DNA from: Cupriavidus lacunae
GTDB lineage: Bacteria; Pseudomonadota; Gammaproteobacteria; Burkholderiales; Burkholderiaceae
Length of the DNA stretch: 64,000 bases
Reading direction: 5' to 3'
Assembly: GCF_003353055.1 (NCBI RefSeq)
Contig: NZ_QKWJ01000002.1
Span: 186,001 to 250,000 of the forward strand
Shown here: positions 41,937-50,476 of the stretch, one piece after another
Layout of the letters: every line of letters starts with the position of its first letter
Numbering within the stretch: the first letter of the stretch is position 1
The notes under the pieces: generated by a model
Told to the model about the DNA's origin: nothing
Database searches by the model: none
Seen by the model: the letters and a program-made list of their open reading frames with translations, nothing else
Made by a program: the position numbers and the translations under genes

Positions 41937-42740
41937 ATGGCAACCGTTCAAGCCGTGATGCAATCGAACCGTGATTCCGACAAGGGTGACGTGCGGGTGG
42001 TGCCGCTGGCCCGCGGCCTGGCCGTGCTGGCTGCATTCAGCGCTGAGCATCCGTGGATGGGCAACCAGGAGATTGCCGTGGGGACCGGCATTCCGGCGCC
42101 TACCGTGTCCCGGATGCTGCATTCCCTGGCAGCACTCGGCTATGTGCGCTACGACGAGAGCCGGCGCAAGTACCGGCTTGCCTCGGCCGCATTGACCCTG
42201 GGCTACGCGGCCGTCTCGGGCGACAGCGTGCAAAGCGCCGCCCGCATCGAGATGCGGAAATTTGCCGACGCCAGCGATACCCATGTCATCCTGGGTGCGC
42301 GCGACCGGCTCGATGTCATCGTCAATGAATCGCAGGTTGGCAAGGACGTCTATCTCGACACGCACCTTGCTGCCGGGATCCGCGTGCCGATTGCTTCGTC
42401 CCCGATGGGCTGGGCGCTGCTCGCCGCATTGCCGGAACGGGAGCGCTTTTACCTCCAGAGCAACGTCGAGCGCAAGAGCGGCCGTGACTGGCCCTCGCTG
42501 CGCAGGCAGATGGCTGAGGGCATGTCACAGCTCCACCAGTACGGCTTCTGCATGTCGCCTTGCGGACGCGAGCTGGCTTCGGTTGCGGTACCTGTCAGCG
42601 TGCCGGGACATCCGTCAGTGGTGCTGGCCAGCGTTGGCCGCAGCGCGGGCATGAATCGCGCCAGAATGGAGCGGGAGTTGGGCCCGAGGCTCGCTGCGAC
42701 GGCGCATGCCCTGGAGGAGCGCTTGAGCACGCGTCACTGA
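41937..42740 (+). CDS. IclR family transcriptional regulator
   Basis: 267-aa IclR protein. The start at 41937 has GGAG 6 nt upstream; in-frame ATGs at 41904 and 41925 are possible. The winged helix is in RGLAVLAAFSAEHPWMGNQE and GIPAPTVSRMLHSLAALGYV. The ligand domain holds IASSPMGWALLAALPERERF and GRELASVAVPVSVPGHPSVV. Its promoter block is shared with the first MaoC gene, so regulator and target may be co-regulated. It converges with another IclR gene at 42780. IclR proteins of this kind often sense aromatic or short organic acids (known). Confidence 0.92.
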   Translation: MATVQAVMQSNRDSDKGDVRVVPLARGLAVLAAFSAEHPWMGNQEIAVGTGIPAPTVSRMLHSLAALGYVRYDESRRKYRLASAALTLGYAAVSGDSVQSAARIEMRKFADASDTHVILGARDRLDVIVNESQVGKDVYLDTHLAAGIRVPIASSPMGWALLAALPERERFYLQSNVERKSGRDWPSLRRQMAEGMSQLHQYGFCMSPCGRELASVAVPVSVPGHPSVVLASVGRSAGMNRARMERELGPRLAATAHALEERLSTRH

Positions 42741-42779
42741 TACCGCAGTGGCGCCCGGGAAGGCGCCGCGGATTGACCG

Positions 42780-43559
42780 TCAGATCCGCGTATCAACATC
42801 CCGCAGCAGTTCGACGAGGTCGGCTGCTGCGGCCTTCAGCACAGGCGCGAGGCGTTCTGTGATGGCTGCCATGTCCGGCTCCAACTCAACCGCGCCGCAG
42901 CTCAGCGACATCAGTGTGGCCGAACGTCCCACCGTGACAGGCAGGGCAATCCCGTAAGCGTTGCGCTGATACTTGCCCAGGGAAGTGCAGACCCCAAGGC
43001 TCTGCAGGTCCTGGAAGGCCGTAGCGATGCCGCGTTCGAGTTCGGCGATGCGCGCGCTGTCCGCGCGCTTGAGGGTTTGCAGGTATTCATGCCGGGCATC
43101 GGGGTGCAAGCCGCACAGCCATGCGCGGCCAGTCGCCGTCCAACCCATCGGCAGCAGCGAGCCCACGCCGAGGCGTAGGGTCGCAATGCGCGAACTGGTT
43201 CGATGTGCGATATATAGCATGTCGAGCCGGTCGGGCACGGCAAGGGCGACCGACACATTAAGCTGGTCCGCCAGTTCCTGCAGAAAGGGATGCGCGCGAT
43301 CGGTGACCGGGTTGGTTTCCAGGTAGGTGTCCCCGATGTGGAGGGAAGCCGGGGCCAGCTCGAACTGCGTGCTGCCGGCAACGCGGCGCAGGAAGCCCAG
43401 CGCGATCAGGGTGGTGGTCAGGCGCGACACCGTCGCTTTCGGCAGGCCGGTGCGCTTGACGATCTCGCTGTTCGTGAGCGGCGTACGCTCGGCACGGAAG
43501 GCACGAAGCACATGAAGGCCCCGTTCCAGGGTCATCGTGATCTGTGCGGGAGGTGTCAT
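42780..43559 (-). CDS. IclR family transcriptional regulator
   Basis: 259-aa IclR protein. Helix-turn-helix region LERGLHVLRAFRAERTPLTN and TGLPKATVSRLTTTLIALGF; ligand domain with RLGVGSLLPMGWTATGRAWL and GIALPVTVGRSATLMSLSCG; C-terminal helix ERLAPVLKAAAADLVELLRD. It is the nearest relative of the IclR scrap at 23048. It is convergent with the IclR gene at 41937 and divergent from the MarR gene at 43904. Target genes are unknown. Confidence 0.92.
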   Translation of the reverse strand: MTPPAQITMTLERGLHVLRAFRAERTPLTNSEIVKRTGLPKATVSRLTTTLIALGFLRRVAGSTQFELAPASLHIGDTYLETNPVTDRAHPFLQELADQLNVSVALAVPDRLDMLYIAHRTSSRIATLRLGVGSLLPMGWTATGRAWLCGLHPDARHEYLQTLKRADSARIAELERGIATAFQDLQSLGVCTSLGKYQRNAYGIALPVTVGRSATLMSLSCGAVELEPDMAAITERLAPVLKAAAADLVELLRDVDTRI

Positions 43560-43865
43560 GAATGGGTTACCCTTTCAGCGCACCACTCCGGGAGGGTGCT
43601 TGTCTGATCTCTTGTCCGCGCCGGCGTGCGCTGCGTTTTACATACCACTGGAACTGATGGTAGAGGCGGCAACCGCGCGGCTCAAATGCCGATTCGCGAC
43701 CCGGTGATTGCCGGAACGCGAACCAGGCCGGCAGGTGTTCGCAGGCGGCGACCCACGGCTTCGCCCTGCAGCCTATCAAGCGCGTTGGTCGTCCGGGAGA
43801 TATCGCCGATGCCGGTCTGAACACTATCGCCGGCCTCGCGGTTGATTTGACCCGCGCCAGTTAGG
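43560..43865. other. Intergenic region of about 300 nt
   Basis: No gene is recognised. The minus strand is open from about 43860 to 43682 but the frame merely continues the antisense of the MarR gene. The upstream promoter of the IclR gene at 42780 should lie here. Confidence 0.35.
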
Positions 43866-43889
43866 AAGGTAACCTTGCAAGGTAACCTT
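43866..43889. promoter_or_regulatory. MarR-type operator overlapping the MarR promoter
   Basis: A 24-bp element made of two AAGGTAACCTT units joined by GC. It is both a direct repeat and a near-perfect palindrome (only the central A of each unit breaks symmetry). It ends one base before TATATT (43891-43896), a good -10, and 14 nt before the MarR start, the usual place for autorepression. Confidence 0.75.
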
Positions 43890-43903
43890 CTATATTGCAT
43901 CGC

Positions 43904-44356
43904 ATGAACAAGAGCAACCCTCCCGCAAGTGACGCTTCGCTGCACGCCACGGCCGAAGACCTGCGCGCCCTGATCGGCAAGCTGCGCCGGAGGCTGCGCG
44001 AAGAAGCGCGCGCCGGCGAATTCACGCCTTCGCAGATCCAGGTGCTGCATCTGCTTGAACGCGACGGCCCAGCTACGGTCGCCGGGCTCGCTCGCGCCCT
44101 TGACGTGCGTCCGCAGTCCATGGGCGAGACGCTGGCAGTCCTGAAAGCCGCGGGTGCCGTCAGCGGGGCTCCCGATCCGAACGACGGCAGGCAGACCGTC
44201 CTTTCGCTCACACCGGCCTTCCGCCAGAAAGTCAAGGCAAGCCGCGCGGCGCGCGAAGACTGGCTTTACCCGGCAATCCAGAGCCGCTTCACCGCCGCCG
44301 AGCAACAACAACTCGCGACTGGCGTGGCGCTTCTCAAGCGCTTGATCGCTCCGTAA
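43904..44356 (+). CDS. MarR family transcriptional regulator
   Basis: 150-aa MarR protein. Winged-helix core in FTPSQIQVLHLLERDGPATV and AGLARALDVRPQSMGETLAV, wing GAPDPNDGRQTVLSLTPAFR. The ATG at 43904 is preferred over a TTG at 43895 because it fits the leader, though no strong ribosome site is seen, so the message may be nearly leaderless. It is followed by an isochorismatase-fold gene (25 nt) and an MFS gene (52 nt); a MarR-hydrolase-MFS trio is a common drug- or aromatic-responsive arrangement. The 24-bp operator at 43866 should bind it. Confidence 0.92.
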   Translation: MNKSNPPASDASLHATAEDLRALIGKLRRRLREEARAGEFTPSQIQVLHLLERDGPATVAGLARALDVRPQSMGETLAVLKAAGAVSGAPDPNDGRQTVLSLTPAFRQKVKASRAAREDWLYPAIQSRFTAAEQQQLATGVALLKRLIAP

Positions 44357-44380
44357 CGTCCAACCCATCAGGAGAACGCC

Positions 44381-44944
44381 ATGGCGCTAACTACGCTCGA
44401 CCCCAACACCGCCCTCGTCGTCATCGATTTGCAGCAAGGCATCGTTGCGCTGCCGACCGTGCACCCGGTCCGCGAGATTGTGGCGCGCTCGGCCATGCTG
44501 GTTAATGCATTCCGTCAGCGAAGCCTCCCCGTCGTGCTCGTCAACGTGGCTGGTGGCGCGCCGGGCCGTGCGGAACAATCGCGCGGTACAGGCGATTACC
44601 CCGCCGATTTCATGCAACTGGTGCCCGAACTGCGGCCGCAACCCACTGACCACCTCGTCACCAAGCGTACCTGGGGGGCGTTCACGCACACCGATCTGGA
44701 AGCGTGGTTGCGCAAGCAGGGGGTCACGCAAATCGTGCTCGTCGGCGTAGCGACCAGCATCGGCGTCGAGTCGACCGCGCGTTACGCGCACGAGTTGGGC
44801 CTTAACGTGACGTTGGCCGTCGACGCCATGACCGACATGAATCCCGAGGCACACACCAACAGCGTCACGCGCATCTTCCCGCGACTCGGCGAAACCGGCA
44901 CGACGCAGGAAGTCCTCGACCTGCTCACCCGCGCGCACGCGTAA
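44381..44944 (+). CDS. Isochorismatase-fold cysteine-hydrolase-like protein without the nucleophilic Cys
   Basis: 187-aa isochorismatase fold. Asp16 in ALVVIDLQQGI and Lys95 in HLVTKRTWGAF are the conserved Asp and Lys of the catalytic triad. The Cys position (in VGVATSIGVESTAR) is Gly128, as in non-Cys members such as isochorismatase-like subgroups, so amide hydrolysis by a thiolate is not possible. Function is unknown. CAGGAG lies 8 nt before the ATG. Second gene of the MarR operon. Confidence 0.9.
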   Translation: MALTTLDPNTALVVIDLQQGIVALPTVHPVREIVARSAMLVNAFRQRSLPVVLVNVAGGAPGRAEQSRGTGDYPADFMQLVPELRPQPTDHLVTKRTWGAFTHTDLEAWLRKQGVTQIVLVGVATSIGVESTARYAHELGLNVTLAVDAMTDMNPEAHTNSVTRIFPRLGETGTTQEVLDLLTRAHA

Positions 44945-44996
44945 CGGCACGCCCGCGCAACGACGCGCTCAACCTCTCTGACAAGGAACCACGCCA

Positions 44997-46322
44997 GTGG
45001 CAGGCACATTCCGTTCGCTGCGCAATTTCAACTACCGGGTTTGGGCGAGTGGCGCGATTGTGTCAAACGTCGGTACGTGGATGCAGCGCACGGCGCAAGA
45101 CTGGCTCGTTCTCACGGAACTCACGCATCACAGTGCGACTGCGGTCGGGATTGTCATGTCGCTGCAGTTCGGTCCTCAGATGCTGCTGCTGCCGCTCACC
45201 GGCTATGCGGCCGACCACTTCAACCGCCGCAAGCTGCTGTTCGCCACGCAGGCGGCCATGGGCATGCTGGCACTCGGACTGGGACTGATGACCGTCACGG
45301 GCCTGGTGCGGTTGTGGCACGTTTATGTGTTCGCGTTGCTGCTCGGTTGTATCACCGCGTTTGACGCCCCCGCGCGCCAGACCTTCGTCTCCGACCTCGT
45401 CGGCGAGGAAGACCTCCCCAATGCGGTCGCGCTGAACTCCACCTCATTCAACGCGGCGCGGATGGTCGGTCCCGCGATCACGGGCTTGCTCATCGCTTCG
45501 GTGGGCACGGGCTGGGTGTTCCTGATCAACGCGCTTTCGTTCGTCCCCGTGCTCGGGGCGCTGCGCATGCTGCGTCAGAAGGAATTGCACCTGAAGCCGC
45601 TCGCGCTGCGCACGCGCGGCAGCTTCGTGGAAGGTTTCAGGTATGTGTGGAAGCGTCCCGACCTGAAGGCCGCCCTGCTCATGCTCTTCCTGATCGGAAC
45701 CTTCGGCCTGAATTTTCCGATCTTCATCTCGACTATGTCGGTCAGCGCATTTCATGCTGGCGCGGGCCAGTACGGCTTGCTGAGTTCAACCATGGCGATC
45801 GGTTCCGTCACCGGCACGTTGCTGGCCGCACGCCGGCCGAAGCCGCGCATGGCGATCCTGCTTGGCGCGGCAGCCATCTTCGGCACGGGCTGTATGCTAG
45901 GCGCGCTGATGCCTAATGCTGTGCTGTTTGGCGTGGCGCTTGCGGCGATCGGCGCGTCGACGCAAACATTCACCACCTCCACCAACAGCCTCGTGCAGAT
46001 ATCCACAGAACCGGCGATGCGTGGCCGGGTGATCGCCATCCTGCTGGCAATTGCGCTTGGTACCACACCGCTCGGCGCACCGGTGGTCGGGTGGGTGGCG
46101 GACCGCTTTGGTCCGCGTTGGGCGCTGGGCGTCGGGGCCGCCTCGGGCTTTGCCGCAGCCCTGGTCGGCTTGCTCTATCTGGTCAAATATCGCCGGCTAC
46201 GCATGTATATCGAGGTGGGCCGGCTGCGCTACAGCATCGACAAGCCGCGCCAGGCGGCGTTCACGGGCGCCCCCGCCACCGCTGTGCGCAATGTGGTATT
46301 GAACGAAGCCGAAGACGAGTGA
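44997..46322 (+). CDS. MFS transporter (EntS/MFS_3-type exporter)
   Basis: 441-aa major facilitator starting at GTG with AAGGAAC upstream. N-terminal SLRNFNYRVWASGAIVSNVG then TWMQRTAQDWLVLTEL and loop 2-3 GYAADHFNRRKLLF are typical of the enterobactin-exporter-like MFS_3 group, and FDAPARQTFVSDLVGEEDLP is a strong family marker. About 12 membrane segments. It probably exports the compound sensed by the MarR regulator (inference). It ends the MarR-hydrolase-MFS operon and faces the IclR gene at 46427. Confidence 0.92.
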   Translation: MAGTFRSLRNFNYRVWASGAIVSNVGTWMQRTAQDWLVLTELTHHSATAVGIVMSLQFGPQMLLLPLTGYAADHFNRRKLLFATQAAMGMLALGLGLMTVTGLVRLWHVYVFALLLGCITAFDAPARQTFVSDLVGEEDLPNAVALNSTSFNAARMVGPAITGLLIASVGTGWVFLINALSFVPVLGALRMLRQKELHLKPLALRTRGSFVEGFRYVWKRPDLKAALLMLFLIGTFGLNFPIFISTMSVSAFHAGAGQYGLLSSTMAIGSVTGTLLAARRPKPRMAILLGAAAIFGTGCMLGALMPNAVLFGVALAAIGASTQTFTTSTNSLVQISTEPAMRGRVIAILLAIALGTTPLGAPVVGWVADRFGPRWALGVGAASGFAAALVGLLYLVKYRRLRMYIEVGRLRYSIDKPRQAAFTGAPATAVRNVVLNEAEDE

Positions 46323-46426
46323 CATTGAAGAGCTGGATCTTGAGTCGCTCGGGTTCGAAGGTGCCAATCCTTCGACTACAGGTCGCCCCTCATATCATCC
46401 TGGCGTCCTGTTGAAGATATACATAA

Positions 46427-47203
46427 TCACTGCCCGAGCGCCCTGGAAAGCGTCGCCGCCTCTGCCACCAGCAATCGGGTGAACTCGGACACCCTGTCTT
46501 CCGACATGCGCACTCCGGGGCCGAAGATGCATATTGAGCCCGCGACGCGATCCGCGCCATTGAAGAACGGCGCCGCCAATGCAACCGCACCTTCGATCAG
46601 TTCGTTGCGACTGACTGCGTAGCCACGCTGGCGAATGGCGGCCAGTTCCGCCGGATCGACCGGGACATCGAGCGCATCCGCGGAATCACGATCCATATGC
46701 GCGAGGATTGCGCGTCCGCTGGCGCCCAGGGCCAGCTTCTCGCGATACCCCAGGCCGCGACGGAAGCTCAGGGGCTGCACGCTCTCGATCTCTGCCACGC
46801 ACACGCGGTACGCGCCCTCCGGTACGAACAGGGCCACGGTTTCTCCCGTCGCCTCCCACAGGCGACGCAGCGGGGCCTGTGCGATATCGGCAATCCGGTG
46901 GCTCGCCGCCCACACGTAGGTCAATCGCGCCACGGAACTCCCCAGCCGGAAGCGCTGCGGCTCCCCGAACGACACCAGAAAGCCGTTGTGCTCGAGCGTA
47001 TTGAGCAGGCGGTACAGGGTCGGCCGGCTCAGATCGACCCGCTTGAGCAGGTCCGCCACCGTCAGGGCGTCGTCACCCGGGCGGAATGCGAGAAGGATGT
47101 CCAGCGCGCGGTCCACGGCGCGCACGCTGTCCTGGTTCTTTTCGACTTCCATGTGATCTGTTCCCGTCATCTTTGAGCTTTTCATATTCGCCATTGTATT
47201 CAA
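46427..47203 (-). CDS. IclR family transcriptional regulator
   Basis: Up to 258-aa IclR protein. Helix-turn-helix region VDRALDILLAFRPGDDALTV then DLLKRVDLSRPTLYRLLNTL; ligand domain with GYREKLALGASGRAILAHMD and GYAVSRNELIEGAVALAAPF. Several Met codons lie near the start (47203, 47194, 47170, 47152); family similarity begins around residue 28, so the shorter starts are plausible. It is divergent from the Rieske oxygenase operon, whose -35 (47212) lies 9 nt from the longest start, so binding there would control both. Confidence 0.92.
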   Translation of the reverse strand: MNTMANMKSSKMTGTDHMEVEKNQDSVRAVDRALDILLAFRPGDDALTVADLLKRVDLSRPTLYRLLNTLEHNGFLVSFGEPQRFRLGSSVARLTYVWAASHRIADIAQAPLRRLWEATGETVALFVPEGAYRVCVAEIESVQPLSFRRGLGYREKLALGASGRAILAHMDRDSADALDVPVDPAELAAIRQRGYAVSRNELIEGAVALAAPFFNGADRVAGSICIFGPGVRMSEDRVSEFTRLLVAEAATLSRALGQ

Positions 47204-47211
47204 AGTCGAGC

Positions 47212-47239
47212 TTGACCTTTGTCAGATTGTCCGTAGAAT
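47212..47239 (+). promoter_or_regulatory. Sigma-70-like promoter of the Rieske oxygenase operon
   Basis: TTGACC (47212-47217), 16-nt spacer, TAGAAT (47234-47239), 44 nt before the start codon. It lies in the gap between the divergent IclR and oxygenase genes. Confidence 0.6.
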
Positions 47240-47283
47240 GGATTTCAATCTCACCAGATGGACATGGCAAGGAGGAAGTGGAG

Positions 47284-48555
47284 ATGGACAAGCAGATGTC
47301 GGAAACATTGGTGCGCACGGGCCCCGGCACGGCGATGGGCGACCTGATGCGCCGGTACTGGGTGCCGGCGCTGTTGGTCAGCGAGATTGCGGAGCCGGAC
47401 TGCCCGCCGGTGCGCGTGCAGATCCTGGGCGAAAAGCTGCTGGCGTTTCGCGATACCGATGGCAAGGCGGCGCTGGTTGACGAGTTCTGCTCGCACCGCG
47501 GCGTGTCGCTGTATTTCGGGCGCAATGAAGAGAGCGGCATCCGCTGCGCTTATCACGGCCTCAAGTTCGACCGCGACGGCAAGTGCGTGGACGTGCCCTC
47601 GGCGCCCCAGGCCTGCAAGCACATGGGCATCAAGGCCTATCCGTGCATCGAACGCGCGGGCATCGTCTGGGCCTACCTGGGCCCGAAGGACAAGCAACCC
47701 GCCCCGCCTGACGTGGAGTGGTGCAGCCTCCCGGAGAGCCACGTGTACGTCTCCAAGCGGCTGCAGGAGAGCAACTACCTGCAGGCCATGGAAGGCGGCA
47801 TCGACACCAGCCACGTGTCATACGTGCACCGCTACGAGGTCGACGACGACCCCATGCATCAGGGCACCGAGGCGCTGAAGTACATCAAGGCCGACGGCAA
47901 CGTGATCTTCGAGACCGAGAAGACGCCGGTCGGCCTCACGCTGTTCGGCCGCCGCAACGGCGACGCAGACACCTACTACTACCGCATCACGCAGTGGCTG
48001 TTCCCCTGGTACACGCTGATTCCGCCGTTTGGCGAGCACGCGCTCGGCGGCCACGTGTGGGTGCCCATCGACGACCACAGCTGCTGGGCCTGGAGTATCA
48101 ACTTCCGCCCCGACCGCCCGCTCACCGAGCAGGAGCTGGCCGACATGAAGGCGGGCAAGGGCATCCACAACGAATACGAAGAAGGCACGTGGCGCACCAG
48201 GGCCAACAAGGACAACGACTACCTGATCGACCGCCAGGCGCAGAAGGAAAAGCGTGCCTACAGCGGTGTGTTTGGCTTTGCGGCGCAGGATTCGTCGCTG
48301 CAGGAAAGCATGGGCCCGATCCAGAACCACGAGGCCGAAAAGCTGTTGCCCACCGACCGCGCGATCGTGATGTGCCGCCGCATGCTGTATGAGGCCGCGA
48401 CGAACATGCAGAGCGATGTCGAGCCGCCAGCGCTCGACGCCAGCGCCCAACGCGTGCGCGCCGCTGGCGTGCTGCTGCCCAAGGACCAGAAGCCGCAGGA
48501 CTGGGCGCGCGTGCACCTGGACGACGGCAAGGACCAGCCGGTCTACTCGGTGTGA
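47284..48555 (+). CDS. Rieske non-haem iron oxygenase, large subunit (phthalate 4,5-dioxygenase type)
   Basis: 423-aa Rieske oxygenase. The 2Fe-2S ligands are Cys69/His71 (EFCSHRGVSLYFG) and Cys88/His91 (RCAYHGLKFD). The mononuclear iron site is in EGGIDTSHVSYVH with His177 and His182. Length and the motif NYLQAMEGGIDTSH match the phthalate-type oxygenases, which work with a separate FMN/2Fe-2S reductase and no small subunit. GGAG lies about 8 nt before the ATG at 47284. With the reductase at 49358 it should dihydroxylate or demethylate an aromatic acid; the exact compound is not visible. The SDR gene starts just after its stop. Confidence 0.94.
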   Translation: MDKQMSETLVRTGPGTAMGDLMRRYWVPALLVSEIAEPDCPPVRVQILGEKLLAFRDTDGKAALVDEFCSHRGVSLYFGRNEESGIRCAYHGLKFDRDGKCVDVPSAPQACKHMGIKAYPCIERAGIVWAYLGPKDKQPAPPDVEWCSLPESHVYVSKRLQESNYLQAMEGGIDTSHVSYVHRYEVDDDPMHQGTEALKYIKADGNVIFETEKTPVGLTLFGRRNGDADTYYYRITQWLFPWYTLIPPFGEHALGGHVWVPIDDHSCWAWSINFRPDRPLTEQELADMKAGKGIHNEYEEGTWRTRANKDNDYLIDRQAQKEKRAYSGVFGFAAQDSSLQESMGPIQNHEAEKLLPTDRAIVMCRRMLYEAATNMQSDVEPPALDASAQRVRAAGVLLPKDQKPQDWARVHLDDGKDQPVYSV

Positions 48556-48556
48556 G

Positions 48557-49348
48557 ATGGCGACCATGGAACAACGACAACGACTCCAGGGCAAACGCGC
48601 CCTGATCACGGGCGGCGGAGGCGGCATTGGCGCCGCCACGGCCCGCCTGTTCTGTGCGGCAGGTGCTTCGGTCATGCTGGTCGATGCCAATGCCGAGGCG
48701 CTGGAACGCACGGCCGCGGCCATCGTCGATCAGGTTCCGGGTGCCCGGCTGCAGACGCTGGCTGCCAACGTGAATGACCCTGCGCAGGCCAAGCGCGCCG
48801 CGCAGCAAGCGGCGGACAACTTCGGCGGCCTGGACGTGCTGGTGAACAACGCAGCCACGCGCAACTATTCGGCGGTGGCAGACGCCACGCCGCAAGAGTG
48901 GCACGCCATGGTCGACGTCAACCTGGTGGGCACCTCGAACTATTGCGGAGCCGCACTGCCGCTGCTGCGGGCTTCGGGGCAAGGCAGCATCATCAACGTC
49001 TCATCTTGCTACGCCGTGACGGGGCGCAAGGGCATGGGCCTGTACGACGCCACCAAGGCCGGCATGCTGGCCATGACGCGCACCCTCGCCTTTGAAGAAG
49101 CGGCGCACGGCGTGCGGGCCAACGCGGTGTGCCCGGGCTCGACGCTGACGGACTTCCATATCGGCCGCGCCCAGGCTGCCGGCAAGAGCCTGGACGTGCT
49201 CAAGGAGCAGCGCCAGGACACCTCGCTGCTCGGGCGCTGGGCCTCGCCCGACGAGATTGCCTGGCCGATCCTGTGGTTGGCCAGTGACGAGGCCTCGTTC
49301 ATCACCGGCACCACGCTGATGGTGGATGGTGGCTTGCACGTGATGTAG
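48557..49348 (+). CDS. Short-chain dehydrogenase/reductase (SDR), cis-diol dehydrogenase candidate
   Basis: 263-aa classical SDR. NAD(P)-binding GKRALITGGGGGIGAATARL (TGxxxGxG), NNAAT in the DVLVNNAATRNYS stretch, catalytic Ser in IINVSSCY and the YDATK motif (Tyr-x-x-x-Lys), plus the C-terminal ITGTTLMVDGG. It starts one base after the oxygenase stop (ATG 48557, or 48566). In phthalate-type pathways the cis-dihydrodiol made by the oxygenase is rearomatised by a dehydrogenase; this SDR fills that slot (inference). It lies between oxygenase and reductase, so the three are clearly one operon. Confidence 0.93.
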   Translation: MATMEQRQRLQGKRALITGGGGGIGAATARLFCAAGASVMLVDANAEALERTAAAIVDQVPGARLQTLAANVNDPAQAKRAAQQAADNFGGLDVLVNNAATRNYSAVADATPQEWHAMVDVNLVGTSNYCGAALPLLRASGQGSIINVSSCYAVTGRKGMGLYDATKAGMLAMTRTLAFEEAAHGVRANAVCPGSTLTDFHIGRAQAAGKSLDVLKEQRQDTSLLGRWASPDEIAWPILWLASDEASFITGTTLMVDGGLHVM

Positions 49349-49357
49349 GAGGTCATC

Positions 49358-50317
49358 ATGGGCGAATCCCAACTCACCGTGCGCGTCGTGCGCAAGCAGG
49401 TCGAGGCGGATGGCATCTGCAGTTTCGAACTGGCCGACCTGGGCGGTGCGCCGCTGCCGCCGTTCTCCGCCGGCTCGCACATCGACGTGCACATTCCGGG
49501 CGGCTTTACACGGCAGTATTCGCTGTGCAACCACCCTGACGCGCGGCACCGGTACGTGATCGCCGTGTTGCATGACGCACAGTCGCGCGGTGGCTCACGC
49601 GCCATGCACGAGGTCGTGCAGGAAGGCAGCACGCTGGAAATCAGCACACCGCGCAATCACTTCCCGCTCGAGCCGGGCGCGCCGCGGCATCTGCTGCTGG
49701 CCGGCGGCATCGGTGTCACGCCAATGCTGTGCATGGCGGAGAGCCTGGCAAGCGACGGGCACGCATTTGCCATGCACTACTGTGCCCGCTCGCGAGGGCG
49801 CGCCGCCTTTATCGACCATCTTGGCCGCGCGCCGTATGCTGACCGGGTGCAATGCCATTTCGATGACGAGGACCCGGCGCAAAAGCTCGACATCCCGGCC
49901 CTGCTGGGCGCGGCCAGCGCGGATGCGCATCTGTATGTCTGCGGCCCCAAAGGCTTCATGGACGCCGTGCTCGAGACGGCACGCCGTCTGGGCTGGGCGG
50001 AGGATCGTCTGCATTATGAGTTCTTTGCAGCCAGCGTCGATACCACCGGCGGCGCATTCGAAGTAAAGCTCGCCAGCTCCGGCAAGACCATTGCCGTGCC
50101 GGCGGAGCAGACCGTGGCGCAAGCGCTTGCCAATGCCGGCGTGGAGGTGCCGGTGTCCTGTGGCCAGGGCATTTGCGGGACCTGCCTGGTGCGCGTGCTC
50201 GAGGGCGAACCCGACCATCGTGATCTGTACCTCTCCCCCGAGGAGCAGGCCAGGAACGATCAGTTCACGCCATGCTGCTCACGCGCCAGATCGCGTACGC
50301 TGGTGCTCGATCTTTGA
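49358..50317 (+). CDS. Phthalate dioxygenase reductase-type oxidoreductase (FMN, NAD, 2Fe-2S)
   Basis: 319-aa reductase. N-terminal FMN domain with TRQYSLCNHPDARH, NAD domain with HLLLAGGIGVTPMLCMAE and LYVCGPKGFMDAVL, and a C-terminal plant-type ferredoxin with the cysteine set CGQGICGTCLVRV ... CC. This order (FMN-NAD-2Fe2S) is that of phthalate dioxygenase reductase, VanB and related proteins. It carries electrons from NADH to the Rieske oxygenase encoded two genes upstream. AGGAGG precedes the ATG. Confidence 0.95.
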   Translation: MGESQLTVRVVRKQVEADGICSFELADLGGAPLPPFSAGSHIDVHIPGGFTRQYSLCNHPDARHRYVIAVLHDAQSRGGSRAMHEVVQEGSTLEISTPRNHFPLEPGAPRHLLLAGGIGVTPMLCMAESLASDGHAFAMHYCARSRGRAAFIDHLGRAPYADRVQCHFDDEDPAQKLDIPALLGAASADAHLYVCGPKGFMDAVLETARRLGWAEDRLHYEFFAASVDTTGGAFEVKLASSGKTIAVPAEQTVAQALANAGVEVPVSCGQGICGTCLVRVLEGEPDHRDLYLSPEEQARNDQFTPCCSRARSRTLVLDL

Positions 50318-50476
50318 CTTGTATCCGGTGACAACGGCAACCGCCACCACCGGCTGAAACCACGCAGCAAGAAGAGCGGAAAGCCGCCTACAACCAATGT
50401 CCCCGGACACCTGTACCGGGACACCCCTGACACTACGCGGAGCGCCCCAACTCAGATGCCCGCGACGGAGGAGACC

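Noticed and set aside
43682-44368. 228-codon minus-strand frame across the MarR gene
   Set aside because: Most of it is antisense to the MarR gene with its own operator and promoter; the remaining tail has no recognisable motif.
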